This document shows positions 44,241 through 56,740 of a stretch of DNA of 64,000 nucleotides, in pieces. The notes beneath the pieces are model-generated. The model had not been told where the DNA came from and did not search any database. It was given only the letters and a program-made list of their open reading frames with translations. Made by a program: the position numbers and the translations under genes. The stretch covers positions 20,149,041 to 20,213,040 of the forward strand of contig NC_079420.1 in the NCBI RefSeq assembly GCF_026213295.1. Reading direction: 5' to 3'. How positions within the stretch are numbered: position 1 is the stretch's first letter; every line of letters starts with the position of its first letter. Source of the DNA: Gadus chalcogrammus. Lineage: Eukaryota; Chordata; Actinopteri; Gadiformes; Gadidae.

Positions 44241-44690
44241 AACAGCGAGAGGAGTACGGAGGTGGACGGGATTTGAGAGGCAAAGTGAGGAGTCATGGGA
44301 CAGAGCGGAGTGGAGAGGCTGGTGGAGGGCGGGGGGTGGGGGGGGGGCAGCCAGGGAAGGAAACAGATCAATACTAGTCGGGGAAATAAGGTAGAAAAGG
44401 TTATTTAGTTGACATTGATCCGTTGTAGCAGCAGCAGAGCTTGGCCTGCTTCTCTTTTGTTAACCTCCAAGCCTGAGTGTACTCACAAACGACGGGGGAG
44501 TCAACTAACAGTTGTAAATTATGGATCGAACGAGGTCACGCTACCTCTGTCACTGCCGGCCACGTATGGGGCTACTGTTTGGAGAGGGAAGAAGGAACGT
44601 GCACATCACCAGGGAGACTGATGACACATCTGCATAGAGGGGATGGGTGGATGGATGGGTGGCTGGGTGGGTGGGTGAGGGGAGGGATGG
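44241..44690. repeat. G-rich run and GGATG/GGTG repeats
   Basis: G6 T G10 at about 44331-44347, and degenerate GGATGGGTGG-type tetramers at 44641-44690. Between them is unique sequence without a gene. Confidence 0.75.
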
Positions 44691-46260
44691 AAGCAGTCTT
44701 TAATGGATGGCCAGCCGTTAGGTATCACATTTGTTCTACCGATTGACAATCGGTCCTTCTACCTTGAAGAATAACTGCATCCCTGGAGCCCTTTATGTTC
44801 AGCACCTGGGCAGAGGGGACCTAATAAGTCAAGAGCAAATAACCATTGACTTCAGTGTTAATTGTAGGCATTTACTGGGGACTCTGGAGGGTTCTCTCAC
44901 TGAAATAAATAGTTAAAGAGTTACATCTCTATTTTTTCTTATGCAAAATCAATGCCGTGTCTCGCCAAGGGTAGAGGCGTGAAGCGGTATTATCAGGCAG
45001 TTTTATAGCATTTACAGGTGCCACCTTTTGTCCCATTTCCTTGATAACGACTCTCCGCCAAACAGTGGCACCGCTTTTCCAATGCCATCCCGTTTGAAGT
45101 GAGCAACAGTTCTAATGATATGCAGTGAAATAGTGAAACAATGATTTGTTTAAGATGGCGTGTAGAGAACATGGGCATCACCGGTGATACCTGGCCGTGC
45201 CCCAGATCAGTGTCCACACATCCATCATAGGGATGTGTTAGTGTGTGAACATGGCGTGGACCTGGTATACCGGATGCAGAACTGTTTGTTCCACCATATG
45301 CCAGTATTTGTAATCGCTTTCTTTACATGCTGCCAAATTTTGGCCTTTGCCAACAAGGGCCACATGTTTCAACAAAGGAAAGCCTGGCAACTGGTCAAGC
45401 AATGATTTTGTAATTTAGGCCGTGTGAAGGAAAGAAAACATCTTGGTGGCACATAATTGAAAGGTGCATGTTTGAATCCCGTGGCAGTGGTTTCTTCCTT
45501 TCGTTCTTCGAATGTTTCTTTCTTTTTTCTCTTTATTTATTTCCTTCTTTCGCTCTTTTCCTCTATTCCTTTCTTCTATCTGGTGGGCCATGTTGTGAGT
45601 GCTAACCCCACTAACCTCCCTGTTGGTTCTATTCAACTTTTAAGGTATTGCAATTTAAAGATGTGGGGCTTTTTTCACTGGCTGCGCTAATATACAAAGC
45701 CCATTTCATTCAGACGGCTGGGCTTCTAAATAAACATACATTGCATTCTGTGGTTCACAACCTTTCCACAAGGCTCCAGCAAGGGCTTTAATAGAAACAT
45801 TAAATTGTGTTCCTACTAAAAGATTCTTTTCCACCTTGTGTTATTCGGCTGAATTTTTAATTTAGCTGCAAAATCCAGCAGTGTTATTGGTTACCAGACA
45901 GGAATCCAGGTTAAATGTTTCTTGTCAACTGTAAACACATGACATTATACATATGTTGCTTAGTATGGAGGGTCATGTCTGGTAAGCTTTCTTTTGTGAG
46001 AACAAAAAAATCTTCATAATAAAATGATTTCCATGTTCATACTTGCCAGGAGAGGCACTTATAGGTTTCAGTCCATTGTGTATTCCAGTGATTCCTTTCC
46101 TGGAAGGAGTGCACCCTGGGGTGAGCGACCCCAAAGAGCTGTGAAATGTGTTTGTTTTTTTCCCTCCCCCCCTGAACTTGGCTATATCTCTCTTTCTGGA
46201 GGTGCCTGTCCCCCTCACTCACTCTGGAAGCCCCAGCCAATCTCCCTTTGTAAATAGAAC
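44691..46260. other. Unique sequence with a pyrimidine tract
   Basis: A pyrimidine-rich tract spans about 45487-45580. GTTTGAATCC at 45470-45479 resembles a tRNA B-box but has no convincing A-box or cloverleaf. No gene is supported. Confidence 0.4.
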
Positions 46261-46640
46261 TATGTTTTATAATTCCCCAGCTCTCTGAGATGACCATATC
46301 AATAATGCAGAGGAACCGTATCTGTCCGGAGCGATGAGATTATTCCTCAGATTTGGGCCGACGGTTATGGTAATAGTTTGGCAAACAATCTACTCTAGCA
46401 ACAATGACCACAGATTACAGCGGTTTTCAGATTAGAGAGACTTCAGAGGGGCAATGATTGATTGCACACCGTGAGACAAAGTCAGGCAGTTCACAGACGG
46501 CATCTCCCTTTTCGCCTCCACTTGGATAATGGAATTATTCCTTCAATATTCCTGGTTGAGAGCCCTGGCTGATTTATACAACCACAACAGGTTCTTCTTC
46601 GTAGCAGGCAGCTCGTATTGCTAAGAACGATTTAAAGCAG
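46261..46640. promoter_or_regulatory. Candidate conserved non-coding element
   Basis: A long repeat-free block of CNE texture with AACAATGACC near 46399, CAGATTACAG near 46411 and GGATAATGGAATTATTCC near 46524. Confidence 0.4.
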
Positions 46641-47259
46641 TCTACCTATGAAATTTGTTTTATTTGATGGAGCTTCAGGTTTTACAGGTAGATAATTTTA
46701 ATGTTTACATTTTTCCAATGATTTAATCTAAAGGGATTTACAAGCGAGGCTGAGAGCATTCAAAGTTTACAAGCAAAATTAGAATAACTGTAAAAATGTC
46801 TTTGTCAAAGCTATTCAATCTCAACAGAGGAGCTACGTTGTTGCCAAGATTGTCGTTATACTTTAATATTTCAGCTTTCGATACATAATATGCCCAGATG
46901 TTATTTTATTGGTGGATTATTCAAAGATTGTCGCACCATTACAATGATTACAAGTAATGATGATTTTGATTTCAACAAGAATATTAAGGTCAGTGGGTTG
47001 CAAATAATGATATAAGATACTGATTGTAAATTCCATGAACCATCCCTGTTGGTTCTGATGGGAAAAGAAAGTCTAAACATCTTCATAATTGAAGTTACAT
47101 GTGAAATGAGGTTAGGGTTCGGTGTCCAAGTGTCCTCGGCCTCAGACCCAGAGAGACTAAGCTGTCCCTGCTTGTTGCAGTGTGTTTGCAAATACAGTGT
47201 GTTTGTTTCCTTCATACACTTTCATAGGGATCCTACAGTAAAGCTCATGATTTATTAAC
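46641..47259. other. Unique AT-rich sequence
   Basis: The minus-strand frame of 104 codons (46901-47215) has no domain. Nothing else recognised. Confidence 0.4.
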
Positions 47260-47400
47260 AACACAAACGCTGTAACACCAATTTGCTAATATGAATTTGC
47301 ATATTTATTAAAAGGGAGACATTTGTGATTAATGGCATGCAGCCTTGTCACGTGTAAATGAGGAGAACAATGGTGCCACATTGAATCCCTGATCATGTGT
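47260..47400. promoter_or_regulatory. Candidate enhancer with POU octamer, E-box and SOX-type site
   Basis: A perfect octamer ATTTGCAT lies at 47295-47302, E-box CACGTG at 47349-47354 and SOX-type ACAATGG at 47367-47373. These are separate motifs in unique sequence. Function is inferred. Confidence 0.4.
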
Positions 47401-47739
47401 CCCTCATTCTGTGTTCGCATTTCTAAACTGTATCTTGTGCATAGAATTTTAAGATTTTCTTAAATGTACTGAAAGGTAAAGGCAACAGGGGTAATGTGTT
47501 ATGGTATTATGAGCAACAGAAGTGAAATATTGTTCACCTCCATGTCAGAGCATAGGAATCAGTTGAACATCATTGTGTCAATGCACTCATTATATTCATA
47601 GATTTAATGAGTATACAAAATAATTAATAAATAATTAATAAATTCTAATTTCAGTCTTGAGATGCATGGAAAAAAATACTAATACTAATGCAACCTCATA
47701 AAAGATGGGGAAAATAAATGGAGGAATAAAAAAATGGTC
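47401..47739. other. AT-rich unique sequence
   Basis: AATTAATAAATAATTAAT-like AT-rich words near 47618. Nothing else recognised. Confidence 0.45.
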
Positions 47740-48190
47740 TCAACTACAAGGACATTGTCAGATAAGTGGAGAAGGGCAGTCACAGAGCTATTTAGAGGGA
47801 CAGTAAATGGCCTTTTTACCATTCCAGCTCGAGCAGCCCTCCCTCCCCCATTTGGGGGGATGGCATTAGAGACTGCAGACTGACATACATTTTTTATAGC
47901 TTCATAAAGTCGTCCAATGACCAGGTCACCCTTCTCATAACTAGGGAGCAGAACGTTTGAAAAAAGCCATTCATCACCATGAAAGGGCTTGCTTGTCCAA
48001 GCGCCTTCAAACATGCACACAGTCTGGCGAGAGACGCTCAGCACAAATGCTAACGTACTTCTGCCACTAATGCCAGATGACCTTCTCACATCTATTAGCA
48101 GGCTGGCTGACGCAGAGGGCAAACACGTGGCCCTCTTGTCTCCTGCAGAGATTTCAATGACAAGAAATAAAAAATATAATGCATGGTAAT
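47740..48190. promoter_or_regulatory. CNE-like block containing a 145-codon minus-strand frame
   Basis: The frame at 47685-48122 (minus) is non-repetitive but shows no domain, has no splice-site context I trust, and is crossed by a plus-strand frame. The texture around 47940-48120 resembles a CNE more than an exon. Confidence 0.3.
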
Positions 48191-48278
48191 ATTAGCACCG
48201 ACCAAAAGCTACATTTGCCATTTAAAAAAGAATAATCGTGCAAGTTAGTGTCAGGTAATTGAACGTATAATATATTTG

Positions 48279-48366
48279 ATAGATAGCTAGATATAAAGCT
48301 GGATGAATGGATTGCTGGACGGACAGACAGATGGATGAATGGATGGACAGACAGATAGGTAGATAT
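48279..48366. repeat. Degenerate GATA/GGAT/GACA tetranucleotide repeat
   Basis: GATAGATAG, GGATGAATGGA and GGACAGACAGA units are mixed over about 88 bp. Confidence 0.9.
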
Positions 48367-48889
48367 ATTTACATATCCGGACCCCTATTAACTTGTTATT
48401 GTATATGTGTGCATTTTTCACGGTGCAATAACTGATTAACATGACACGCATTTTTAAATGTGTCCTCTTTGATTTGGAAAGCTGGAAGGACCTCCAGTGC
48501 AGACTTGGAACACCCCTCAACAGACAAACCATCAGACCACCAAAACCCATTAGTGGGCAATTAGTGACAGCTGGTGGGTTGTCAGTCTGGTAATGGCCTC
48601 AAAAGGAGCATCCGTGGAATACAAAAACTACCAGGGACACAACAGTTTACATCAGAGACAAAGTACCCCGCGGAAAGCTAGTGTAGACAAGTATCATTTT
48701 AGAGTCTAAAGGTTATAAAAACTCTGAATTCTGGGTTGCTTTTGTGGAAGATGAATCCCATCAAATGTAAGAATATTTCACAACAACTACTACAAAATCC
48801 TGTTGGCACACACACTCTTTGCATCCTCAGCAGGGCTGCTTCACATGGCTGTTTGTTTTAGGGTTTTCCTCCTAGCAGGTCTACCCGTT
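48367..48889. other. Unique non-coding sequence
   Basis: Nothing recognised. Confidence 0.4.
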
Positions 48890-49492
48890 TCAAAGGCTGT
48901 GCCAAGGCCATCCGACGCCCAGAAGGAGGTGGACAGAGAGGGGGGAGGAGGAGGGAGGGGGGGGGTTGAAGTCGTTTAATAATTTATTTAAGAGGGAAAG
49001 AAGGCAGCCAAGGGGAACAAATAGTGTTTCTCCCAGAACCAAGCCCTCCTGACCCCCGGTCCTACGTACCTGGAGCCCAAGCCCCATCGCATTAGCCGAA
49101 TTCTTACTTGATGGCATTTTAATATTCTGCCTTGATGACTTTTTAGCAACATTTACTTTCGGAGGTCTCGAGCGCTTCCCCCCGAGGAAATGAAACATGT
49201 CAAAACCCATTACGAAAAAATCAAAATTTAAATACCTCAGCCGTGTGCTGGTGGTAATACACACACAATCCCAAGCGCTCAGAGGCAGGGGCTCACAAAC
49301 ACTCATCTGCTTGCCGGCTCGTAATGAGTCTGTTTGATGGGTAAGCGATTTGCGGGTCAGCGAGCATACGTTACAGATCCAATTTAACCCTTGATTGCTG
49401 GTACTCTGGAGGACCCGGGAAAATGTGTTATTGAAATTTAATACCAGATCATTTCTTCTTTCCTCCCATGCTGGGACAAAAGGTATGCTCAC
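48890..49492 (-). other. 200-codon non-repetitive open frame, probably not a gene
   Basis: This is the longest open frame not produced by a microsatellite apart from the 36-bp minisatellite frame. The predicted product has no signal peptide, domain or motif that I recognise. Its C-terminal part is translated from a G-rich run (Pro-rich), and the DNA at 49080-49400 looks CNE-like. Under uniform base composition I estimate roughly 0.4 such frames by chance in a window this size, so coding is not supported. Confidence 0.15.
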
Positions 49493-49835
49493 ATGACGAC
49501 TTCAGTGGCCCGGTGCAGGGGGAGTGGGCAAAGGGACGGAAAACAAAAGCAATTTTATGCATGAAGGAAACCTTTGGCTCATCCAGAGGTCTTGCTAAAC
49601 ATCTATTCAATTAGCCCCTGCCGGCGCTGCACTTAGTAACATCTCAATTGAGCTGTTGTGCCTTCCTGTGACATTTTATTCAGTATTTTTTCATTTAATT
49701 TCAAGGTGTAATGTTCATAGTAGCGTATTCTGTTCCATGAGAATTGTAACACAGGATTATACTTGAATCTGCAACTGCACTGAAGAATATAAACATTTAT
49801 ATCTGGGCATATGGGAGGATATGGTTATATTACAA
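49493..49835. other. Unique sequence, possible regulatory block
   Basis: Repeat-free with AATTAGCC and CTCAATTGAGC words near 49610-49650. No gene. Confidence 0.35.
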
Positions 49836-49863
49836 AGGATACACATTTATATATGTGTATCCT
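49836..49863. repeat. Perfect 11-bp inverted repeat
   Basis: AGGATACACAT (49836-49846) and ATGTGTATCCT (49853-49863) flank a 6-nt loop. Confidence 0.9.
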
Positions 49864-50252
49864 ATTTAATCTATATATCTATTGATATATGTTTGTATGA
49901 GTGTGTATGTATAGGTGTCTGCATAAATATCTGAAACGTTGATCTACACCCACCACTACATTATAACATTAATTGACATACTTTAACTGAATAATTGTCG
50001 ACTGAATAATTGTTGACATTACATTATGACTATTTATTGTGTCTCCCAAATTAAAAGGCATCTGTTCTCCAAATGGGGCAGGTCACGTGACTCGCCTGTG
50101 AGGGGGTAATTGAGAGCTCAAACGAGCAGTCAGGAGAGCATTGGAGTTCCTTCGCAATATTTGTCATTAGACCCCACTGCGACAAGAGAATAGAGTGCAC
50201 TGCACCATTCGTGTGTAACCAAGATTTATGCTAATGGCTGCATATGCTTATT
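49864..50252. other. Unique sequence
   Basis: AT-rich to 50060, then mixed. 50050-50250 may be regulatory, with CACGTGAC near 50087. No gene. Confidence 0.35.
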
Positions 50253-50273
50253 ACACACACACACACACACCCT

Positions 50274-50308
<35 letters not shown>

Positions 50309-50310
50309 TA
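50253..50310. repeat. AC then AT microsatellite
   Basis: AC repeats with one CCTC interruption pass into a short (AT)n. Confidence 0.95.
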
Positions 50311-52660
50311 AACTTAATAGACTGTTACATTGCTTCTTAACCCCGGCTTCTACACATGATTACTTTTTCTGATTTCTCTCCGAAACGGCATATAAACACA
50401 GGGCAGGGATTTAGTGAACGTGTCACTGAGTTTGTTTCCAGTGGCAGCGTGAGGCTCTCATAATCGTTTTGTTACTGCAGGGACTCTATCAAAAGTGCCT
50501 GCCCCAAAGATCTATCGCTGTCGCCATGTCTCATTCACAATGCACAGCGTGTTGACGGAGGAGAAAAAAGACCGCCAGACAGTTTTGCTTTCTTTCTGGG
50601 AGAGTGCCCTACAGAAGCAAGCCCTTCCTGGATTATGTTCAGATAAGTGGAGCAGAAGAGCCTCAAAGGTCTCGCCTCAGAGTCGAGGAGGGATGTGTCG
50701 TGGCCAGGGCCTCCTTAAGGTGAACTGGTTCAGGGAACCAGCTGGATCTCACCCTCATGGAGGCTACACGGTTGGCTGTAGACGCCATTAGGTTGCTGTG
50801 GACTACCTCCTCCACAGGATTGGAACTAGAATGAGAACTCTATTAGAACTAGATCAAGAGATCCTGAGGAGGCTTTGAAGAGACTCACAAGCCAACATCT
50901 ATCTGGCTTTGACACATTTTTGAGTTGGTCCAATTAGGAAAGAGAGTTGCTATCTATGATTGATAGTTATATAAATCAATGTGACTGACGTTGATGGACA
51001 TTCAACTAAGCAGTAAAAATATTTATCGGGAAGATGGGCCAAGCACAAGTGTACAACTGTCTCAAACTGTAGTTATTTTTCCACGTCTTTCTTTATTTCT
51101 CCTGTTTGATATTGATACAGTATTAATCACAGCATTATCGGATTATCTCCCTGAAAACAAAACAGAGACCACAACTCCCAAACACACACACCCATCAACA
51201 TATCAACATATCACAAAAAATAAGACGTTATAACCAATCCATTGCCCAGACATAACAAAATTGCCTACAACACATGTATGTATGTATCATGTATATATAT
51301 ATATTTTTGTTTTTGTTTTGTGGTATATATTCTATATCTCCGTTTGGAGGGAAGTCTGATCAACACATACCCAAATAACTGAACTAAATTGAATTAACTA
51401 ACCTAGTGTAGCCTACACTCTACATCTCTTTCTTTCGCTCCAGTCCAGGATGGCACTGAATTAGTATACAAAACGAAACCCCAGGCCACTGCTTGGACAT
51501 TCCCTAGATCTCACTTTACAAGTCTTCCACTTCAGACTTTCTTCTTCCCCACAATCCCCTCTTTGTAAGGTTGCTGACCAACAAATTGCTGCTGTAGGTT
51601 TGGTTTCAATGTCTTACATTCAAATGTATGTAAAAAGGCCCAATCAGCATGTCCCTTGCAATACAGTAAGGCAGATCCTTACTAACAGTAAGCACATTGT
51701 TCCCTCTAAGAGTACAAGCAGCAGAACTGCCTTTAGCTCCTGTATCCATTCTCCAACCTGTCTCTCCCTAGAGCCGGACACATTTCAAGACCATAACAAC
51801 AAAGGATCTGGACATTAAGCCCTCAATTGCCGGGCCTAATTCATGGTTAAGCACGCCAGAGTTACTTAAAGGGGAACTGTACTTAATGCGCAGCTATTTT
51901 CTAATGTAAGGGACAACTGCCTCATAAACATACACATTTTGTTCATAACAAAATGCAACACAAACGCACATAAACAGTCTTTCCATTACAGATTTGCGGG
52001 TAGCAGAGTTTAGGTCCTGCCTAACCCAGTCTGGGATTATTTTGTCATTATGATCGGCTCGCTGTACATTAGCCCGCTGATGACATGGCTACTTACTAAA
52101 TAAATAAATCCTTTTAAATAGAAAATTAAATAATGCTTTTCATGCTTTTTCAAGAAAAATTGTCCTTCGATTCTATTGCGGGAAATAACGTTCATAGCTA
52201 GGGGTCTTATTCATAGCAGTGGTCTACTGTACAGATATAACTTTGCGCTGAAAGCCTTCATTGACCAATCAGAATCGAGTATTCAAGAAAAGCTGAGTAA
52301 TAAATTGGAATAATATGAGCATGCTATAAGTATATAGGTAAATCTTATTTTATTGTAGAGCTGCGTGCAACGCATTGATTCACCGGCACTCTCTCACCAA
52401 CAAACTGATAATGGATGGTCTGTGAATAGCCTCTCCTCTCCGTGAACACTCTGAATCAAAACACCATCATGACGGAGGAAGGATTGTTGTGGGCTTTTCC
52501 TTGCAGAGAAGATGGCTGGCCAAAATCCTGAATACAATCAATCAGGAGCTCACAAATCAGTCACAGTCTAAATGTCAAAGAATAGGCCCATTCGTGTACT
52601 CGTTTTGTAGGGTTTTTTTTGTGTGAAAAAAAGTCTACGATAGTTTCCACCAATATAAAC
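50311..52660. other. Unique non-coding sequence
   Basis: A short (AT)n lies near 51291-51304. Frames at 50495-50791 and 51600-51818 have no domains. No RNA or mobile element recognised. Confidence 0.45.
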
Positions 52661-52683
52661 GTATGGAAAGTCCGTCAAACCTT

Positions 52684-53244
52684 TACTATATACAGTCTAT
52701 GTTACGTCAGTTTGACCAGTATTATATACAGTCTCTGTTTAGTCAGTTTAATCAGTATTATATACAGTCTATGTTACGTCAGTTTAACCAGTATTATATA
52801 CAGTCTATGTTAAGTCAGTTTAACCAGTATTATATACAGTCTATGTTAAGTCAGTTTGACCAGTATTATATACAGTCTATGTTAAGTCAGTTTAACCAGT
52901 ATTATATACAGTCTATGTTAAGTCTGTTTAACCTGTATTATATACAGTCTATGTTAAGTCAGTTTAACCTGTATTATATACAGTCTATGTTAAGTCAGTT
53001 TAACCTGTATTATATACAGTCTATGTTAAGTCAGTTTAACCTGTATTATATACAGTCTATGTTAAGTCAGTTTAACCTGTATTATATACAGTCTATGTTA
53101 AGTCAGTACAACCTGTATTATATACAGTCTATGTTAAGTCAGTTTAACCTGTATTATATACAGTCTATGTTAAGTCAGTTTAACCTGTATTATATACAGT
53201 CTATGTTAAGTCAGTTTAACCAGTATTATCTACAGTCTACGTTT
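52684..53244 (+). repeat. 36-bp minisatellite, 15 full copies, continuously open on the + strand
   Basis: Fifteen 36-bp units (52684-53223) are followed by a degenerate partial unit. Since 36 is a multiple of three, one + frame (52663-53328, 221 codons) stays open and reads YYIQSMLSQFNQ-type 12-mers. Copies 1-6 and 15 end in Gln (CAG) and copies 7-14 in Leu (CTG), so variants are arranged in blocks as expected from local unit turnover. The frame has no signal, domain or splice support beyond the repeat and is read as non-coding. Confidence 0.95.
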
Positions 53245-54103
<859 letters not shown>

Positions 54104-54240
54104 TTTATGAGAGACCTTTGCTTTGTGAAGCCACAGACACAACTGGTGCACTAAGGTACTGGCTAAAGGGGGTCTCAGCCAAATGGCTGTACATTTTGGT
54201 TAAAGTGTCTTGGAACATGATATTAACAAAACAGTCTTCT

Positions 54241-54254
54241 CTAGGCTAGCCTAG
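54241..54254. repeat. 14-bp perfect palindrome
   Basis: CTAGGCTAGCCTAG is its own reverse complement. Role unknown. Confidence 0.9.
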
Positions 54255-54369
54255 GTTTCCTCTTAACTGAGGCATCGACTTGAGAGATAACAGGCAGTAA
54301 GAACGCTAGCACTACTTTCTGCACACCACACACACACAGAAAAGTTCCACACTGGGCATCTCAATCTTT

Positions 54370-54640
54370 GTCCTATGATTTCACGCTGCTTAAACGATGG
54401 CAGCTGAGTTGCTTTAGAATCGAGCCTAAACTGAGGCTGCATTATCATTTCACAAGCCAAAGACAGAAGGCGACATATGCCCGCCATTGTCCTTTGGTCC
54501 CTCAAACTCAAAGTATTCATCAAAAAGCACTGCTCTCCCATGAGCTTACTGCCATATGCCGCTGGAAAATGTCACCAGTGAAAGTCATATTAATTCACCA
54601 GTTTAAAGCTGGTGCATTTCATATTCATGTTTTCCAAACA
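54370..54640. promoter_or_regulatory. Candidate conserved non-coding element
   Basis: Repeat-free sequence with a CATTGTCCTTTGG word (54485-54497, SOX-like) and GTCATATTAATTCACC near 54585. Frames on both strands (106 and 92 codons) overlap without domains, which favours non-coding constraint or chance. Confidence 0.4.
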
Positions 54641-55250
54641 TACAGATCATCTACCCAGGCTGGCTTTGCATGCTGTCCTGTCCAGTAGGGAATAAGTGAA
54701 CTACATTTTTTTCTTATTTATAATATTTTATTAAAGAAAATGTGAGTTTTTTATTTGTCGCTATAATTGCATTCTCAACACAAAGAGAATGCCATGTTTA
54801 TGTTTTATCGACATTATCCACATCAAATAGAGGATGGATATCCTCTACTTGGCTAGTTTTGGTTTCTGTCATTCCATGGGAAATATTCGGACGGTTTGTG
54901 TGACTTAGAGGAAGTCGGGCATAAGCAAGTCATTTGGGTCCCACCTTACCTTTTTATTTTTACACCTAAAGCGTTGGCCATGAACACCTAAAGCTTTGGC
55001 CGGTGAACGATGGTGCGTGATCTGATCGTTTTAAAACAGCTCCTGTGACACGAGAGGAGCTGGAGCCGCGCTGCGTGAGAGATGAATGGGCCGGCTGTTA
55101 TCGGCCCATCCCAGAACTTCCCTTGGAGCGCCGGCGTGGGTCGGTCTCACGTAGCGCCGCCGCGCACGGGGCCCAGGCCGTCTGCTGACAGGAAAGCTCG
55201 ATTAGCCAGCCACAAAGAGGCCAATACAGCGGAGCACTTCCTCCGCCCAG
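54641..55250. other. AT-rich then CpG-containing unique sequence
   Basis: The part from 55060 to 55200 is CpG-richer. No gene recognised. Confidence 0.4.
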
Positions 55251-55360
55251 GAGGGAGGGGGGGGATAGGGGGGTGGTGGGGGGGGTTGTCGTCCGGAGAA
55301 CACGCTCCGAGCCTCCCTTTTCCTGACGGGGGAAGGGGAGGGGGGTGGGGTGGGGGGGGG
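55251..55360 (+). repeat. Two G-quadruplex-forming tracts
   Basis: G-runs at 55253-55255, 55257-55264, 55268-55273 and 55278-55285, and again five runs of at least four G at 55328-55360. Both satisfy the G3+N1-7 pattern. Confidence 0.85.
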
Positions 55361-55540
55361 ACAGTGACAAACACACACACAGTACGCCGTCCCCGACCTT
55401 AGGGAATGCATGATGGATTTGGACCCCGGTTTGTGTGACACACATGTGCATGCATAACCTCCCCCCCCCCACACACACACACAAACACACACACTCAGAT
55501 ACTCAAACACTCACACAATCACACATGCACACACACTCCC
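55361..55540. repeat. CA-rich imperfect repeats and a C-run
   Basis: Short CA runs near 55370 and 55471-55540 with an 11-C run at 55460-55470. Confidence 0.85.
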
Positions 55541-56190
55541 ACACATTCAAGTAGCGTGAAGGTGCACATGCATATGGAGATAATAACATCATATTAAAAA
55601 ATAACGCATGCAATGTACAGAAAAACACAATTTCTAGACACAATGCGGACCCTTCCCGTCACTACACAACGGCGGATTAATTGATGGCGGTGAAGTGCGG
55701 TGGTCTACATGTTGTGAGAGAGTGCTGGCATGCGTCCCGGGTAAAGAGAAGAGTCTGTTTGGACTGGCCTCCCGCCCCGGCGCGTGCTGCCGTCACCCAG
55801 ACAATGGGATGCAGCCGAGGGGGAAGTGGGCTTCAAGCAGATAAGGACGGAGAGATAGCATGGGTGGGGATGAGGCTGGAGGAGAGACCTGGGCAGGGGC
55901 GGAGGCGCTTAGGGGACCCTGTGGAGGAAGAGCATTGTTAAAGAGAGGGGAAAACACAACAACAATTTAAAAAAAAAAACACACAACTCTTCCTGAATCT
56001 TTTTCATATGATTATGTTTGGAGAACAATCGGGCGGGGGGTGGGATCCGCCGCTTTGAGGACCCCGGTGGAAGCCCGGTGGGCCGTCCAGTCATCCTTTC
56101 ACACCTTTCTCTGGAACGCAGGCAGGAAGATAAAACAATGCGAGTAGCCGAGCAGGAGGCCTATTGATCAAGTACAGTGTTGTCCATCGA
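55541..56190. other. Unique mixed sequence
   Basis: A purine-rich patch near 55800-55960, an A-run near 55968 and a G-run near 56034. No gene. Confidence 0.4.
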
Positions 56191-56400
56191 AAGAGAGATG
56201 ACAATGGCCTTTGGCCCGCGACACATTAAGCAATGAACCAAAGGTTAATGAGGGGAAAATTCAATGATGATCTCCTTTTCAACCATGCAGCATGTTTTGC
56301 ATTATGCGGTGGATCACAGCAAGGGTCAATTAATCTGCTGGATCAAACTTGGTTTTAGATTTCAATGATGCGGAGCAATTGGTTGGTAGCGTTCTTATAA
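56191..56400. promoter_or_regulatory. Candidate conserved non-coding element
   Basis: CAATTAATC at 56337-56345, TTTTGCATTATGCGG near 56295 and AAGGTTAATGAGG near 56239, all in unique sequence. Enhancer-like. Confidence 0.4.
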
Positions 56401-56564
56401 AGTTAGTTTGAGTTAAGTGAGGAGGAGGGATTAGGAATCTCTCCTATCTATAAGCCTTCATGTTCAGCATTTGGAAAAGTTTTTGTCGTAGTATTCAGGT
56501 TTTCTTATCTAGAAATGTTCCCCATCTAGATAACGATGTGAAAAAATATGGTTTGTCTGTGAAC

Positions 56565-56566
<2 letters not shown>

Positions 56567-56663
<97 letters not shown>

Positions 56664-56740
56664 GTGTCTGTAAGCGAGAGAGAGAATGTGTCTGTGTGTG
56701 TGTGTGTGCACATTTTGGGCGTGTGTGTGCTTGTGTGTGT
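56567..56740. repeat. GT microsatellite with interrupted tail
   Basis: Perfect (GT)48 at 56567-56662. A GAGAGAG patch and imperfect TG runs follow to about 56740. Confidence 0.98.

Noticed and set aside
45447..45479. Possible tRNA-derived SINE or tRNA (GTTTGAATCC, B-box-like)
   Set aside because: The A-box is weak, the A-to-B spacing is short, and no cloverleaf or acceptor stem can be drawn.
47685..48122. 145-codon minus-strand frame
   Set aside because: No recognisable family, and the DNA has non-coding, CNE-like texture. Kept only as a regulatory candidate.
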